From: Limosilactobacillus reuteri subsp. reuteri
Lineage (GTDB): Bacteria; Bacillota; Bacilli; Lactobacillales; Lactobacillaceae
Assembly: GCF_000016825.1 (NCBI RefSeq)
Contig: NC_009513.1
Coordinates: 1,011,001-1,075,000 of the forward strand
Direction: 5' to 3'
Length of the DNA: 64,000 nucleotides
Shown here: positions 63,637 through 64,000 of the stretch, in pieces
Position numbering within the stretch: position 1 is the first letter of the stretch
Layout: every line of letters starts with the position of its first letter
Made by a program: the position numbers and the translations under genes
Notes under the pieces: generated by a model
Seen by the model: only the letters and a program-made list of their open reading frames with translations
What the model was told of the DNA's origin: nothing
Databases searched by the model: none

Positions 63637-64000
<364 letters not shown>

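Overview
The window looks like chromosomal DNA of a low-GC Gram-positive lactobacillus, most probably Limosilactobacillus reuteri or a close relative. This is inferred from protein style and gene content: a nucleoside 2-deoxyribosyltransferase, a sortase LPQTG protein, XerS, a FabT-type type II fatty acid synthesis operon with FabI, a TPP-riboswitch thiM-thiD-thiE salvage operon, and several IS families of lactobacilli. No database was searched.

Layout. 1-7 kb: a FluC/CrcB pair, a UvrA-like ABC ATPase, a TVP38/DedA-type membrane protein, a DUF2075 ATPase and a DXS-like TPP enzyme. 7-13 kb: an LPQTG surface protein; an amino-acid permease preceded by a complete ribosome-mediated attenuator with a threonine-rich leader peptide; an EndA-type secreted nuclease; and a large protein joining a PLD-like half-site to an AAA-type ATPase. 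13-15 kb: a group IIC-type intron on the minus strand, directly behind the terminator of a ybaN-like gene. 15-19.4 kb: small membrane and housekeeping genes (DUF3290/DUF421, DUF915 hydrolase, ndt, HAD phosphatase, LapA-like). 19.5-22.5 kb: a decayed region behind tRNA-Arg with an integrase remnant fused to a lysin remnant, a broken toxin-antitoxin pair and an IS200 copy whose HUH motif is damaged. 22.5-26 kb: esterase, FrnE-like protein and eight minus-strand tRNA genes.

26-36 kb: a 13-gene fatty acid operon on the minus strand (fabZ1-fabT-fabH-acpP-fabD-fabG-fabF-accB-fabZ2-accC-accD-accA-fabI). Four FabT-like palindromes lie at its promoters. Malonyl-CoA is made by AccABCD, loaded by FabD, extended by FabH and FabF, and processed by FabG, FabZ and FabI. 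36-46 kb: tRNA-Pro, xerS, a broken IS3 element, a patatin, an orphan tyrosine recombinase, a drug/metabolite transporter, then a nest of IS1182, truncated intron, broken IS30 and intact IS200. 46-53.7 kb: unknown genes, a frameshifted Crp/Fnr regulator and an intact IS66 with an 8-bp target duplication. 53.7-60.8 kb: thiamine salvage, a ClC-type channel, a GH31 glucosidase and a PAP2 phosphatase. 60.8-64 kb: a second IS66, an IS66 fragment, and the 5S and partial 23S rRNA genes on the minus strand.

The best candidate for a new system is the threonine-leader attenuator at 7920-8162. All classical parts are visible: promoter, Shine-Dalgarno, 25-codon leader with seven Thr, and segments 1:2, 2:3 and 3:4 that exclude each other, with a U-tract terminator just before the permease. 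Secondary candidates are the PLD-ATPase protein, a 20-nt dif-arm-like repeat beside the orphan recombinase, and two gene pairs of unknown function.
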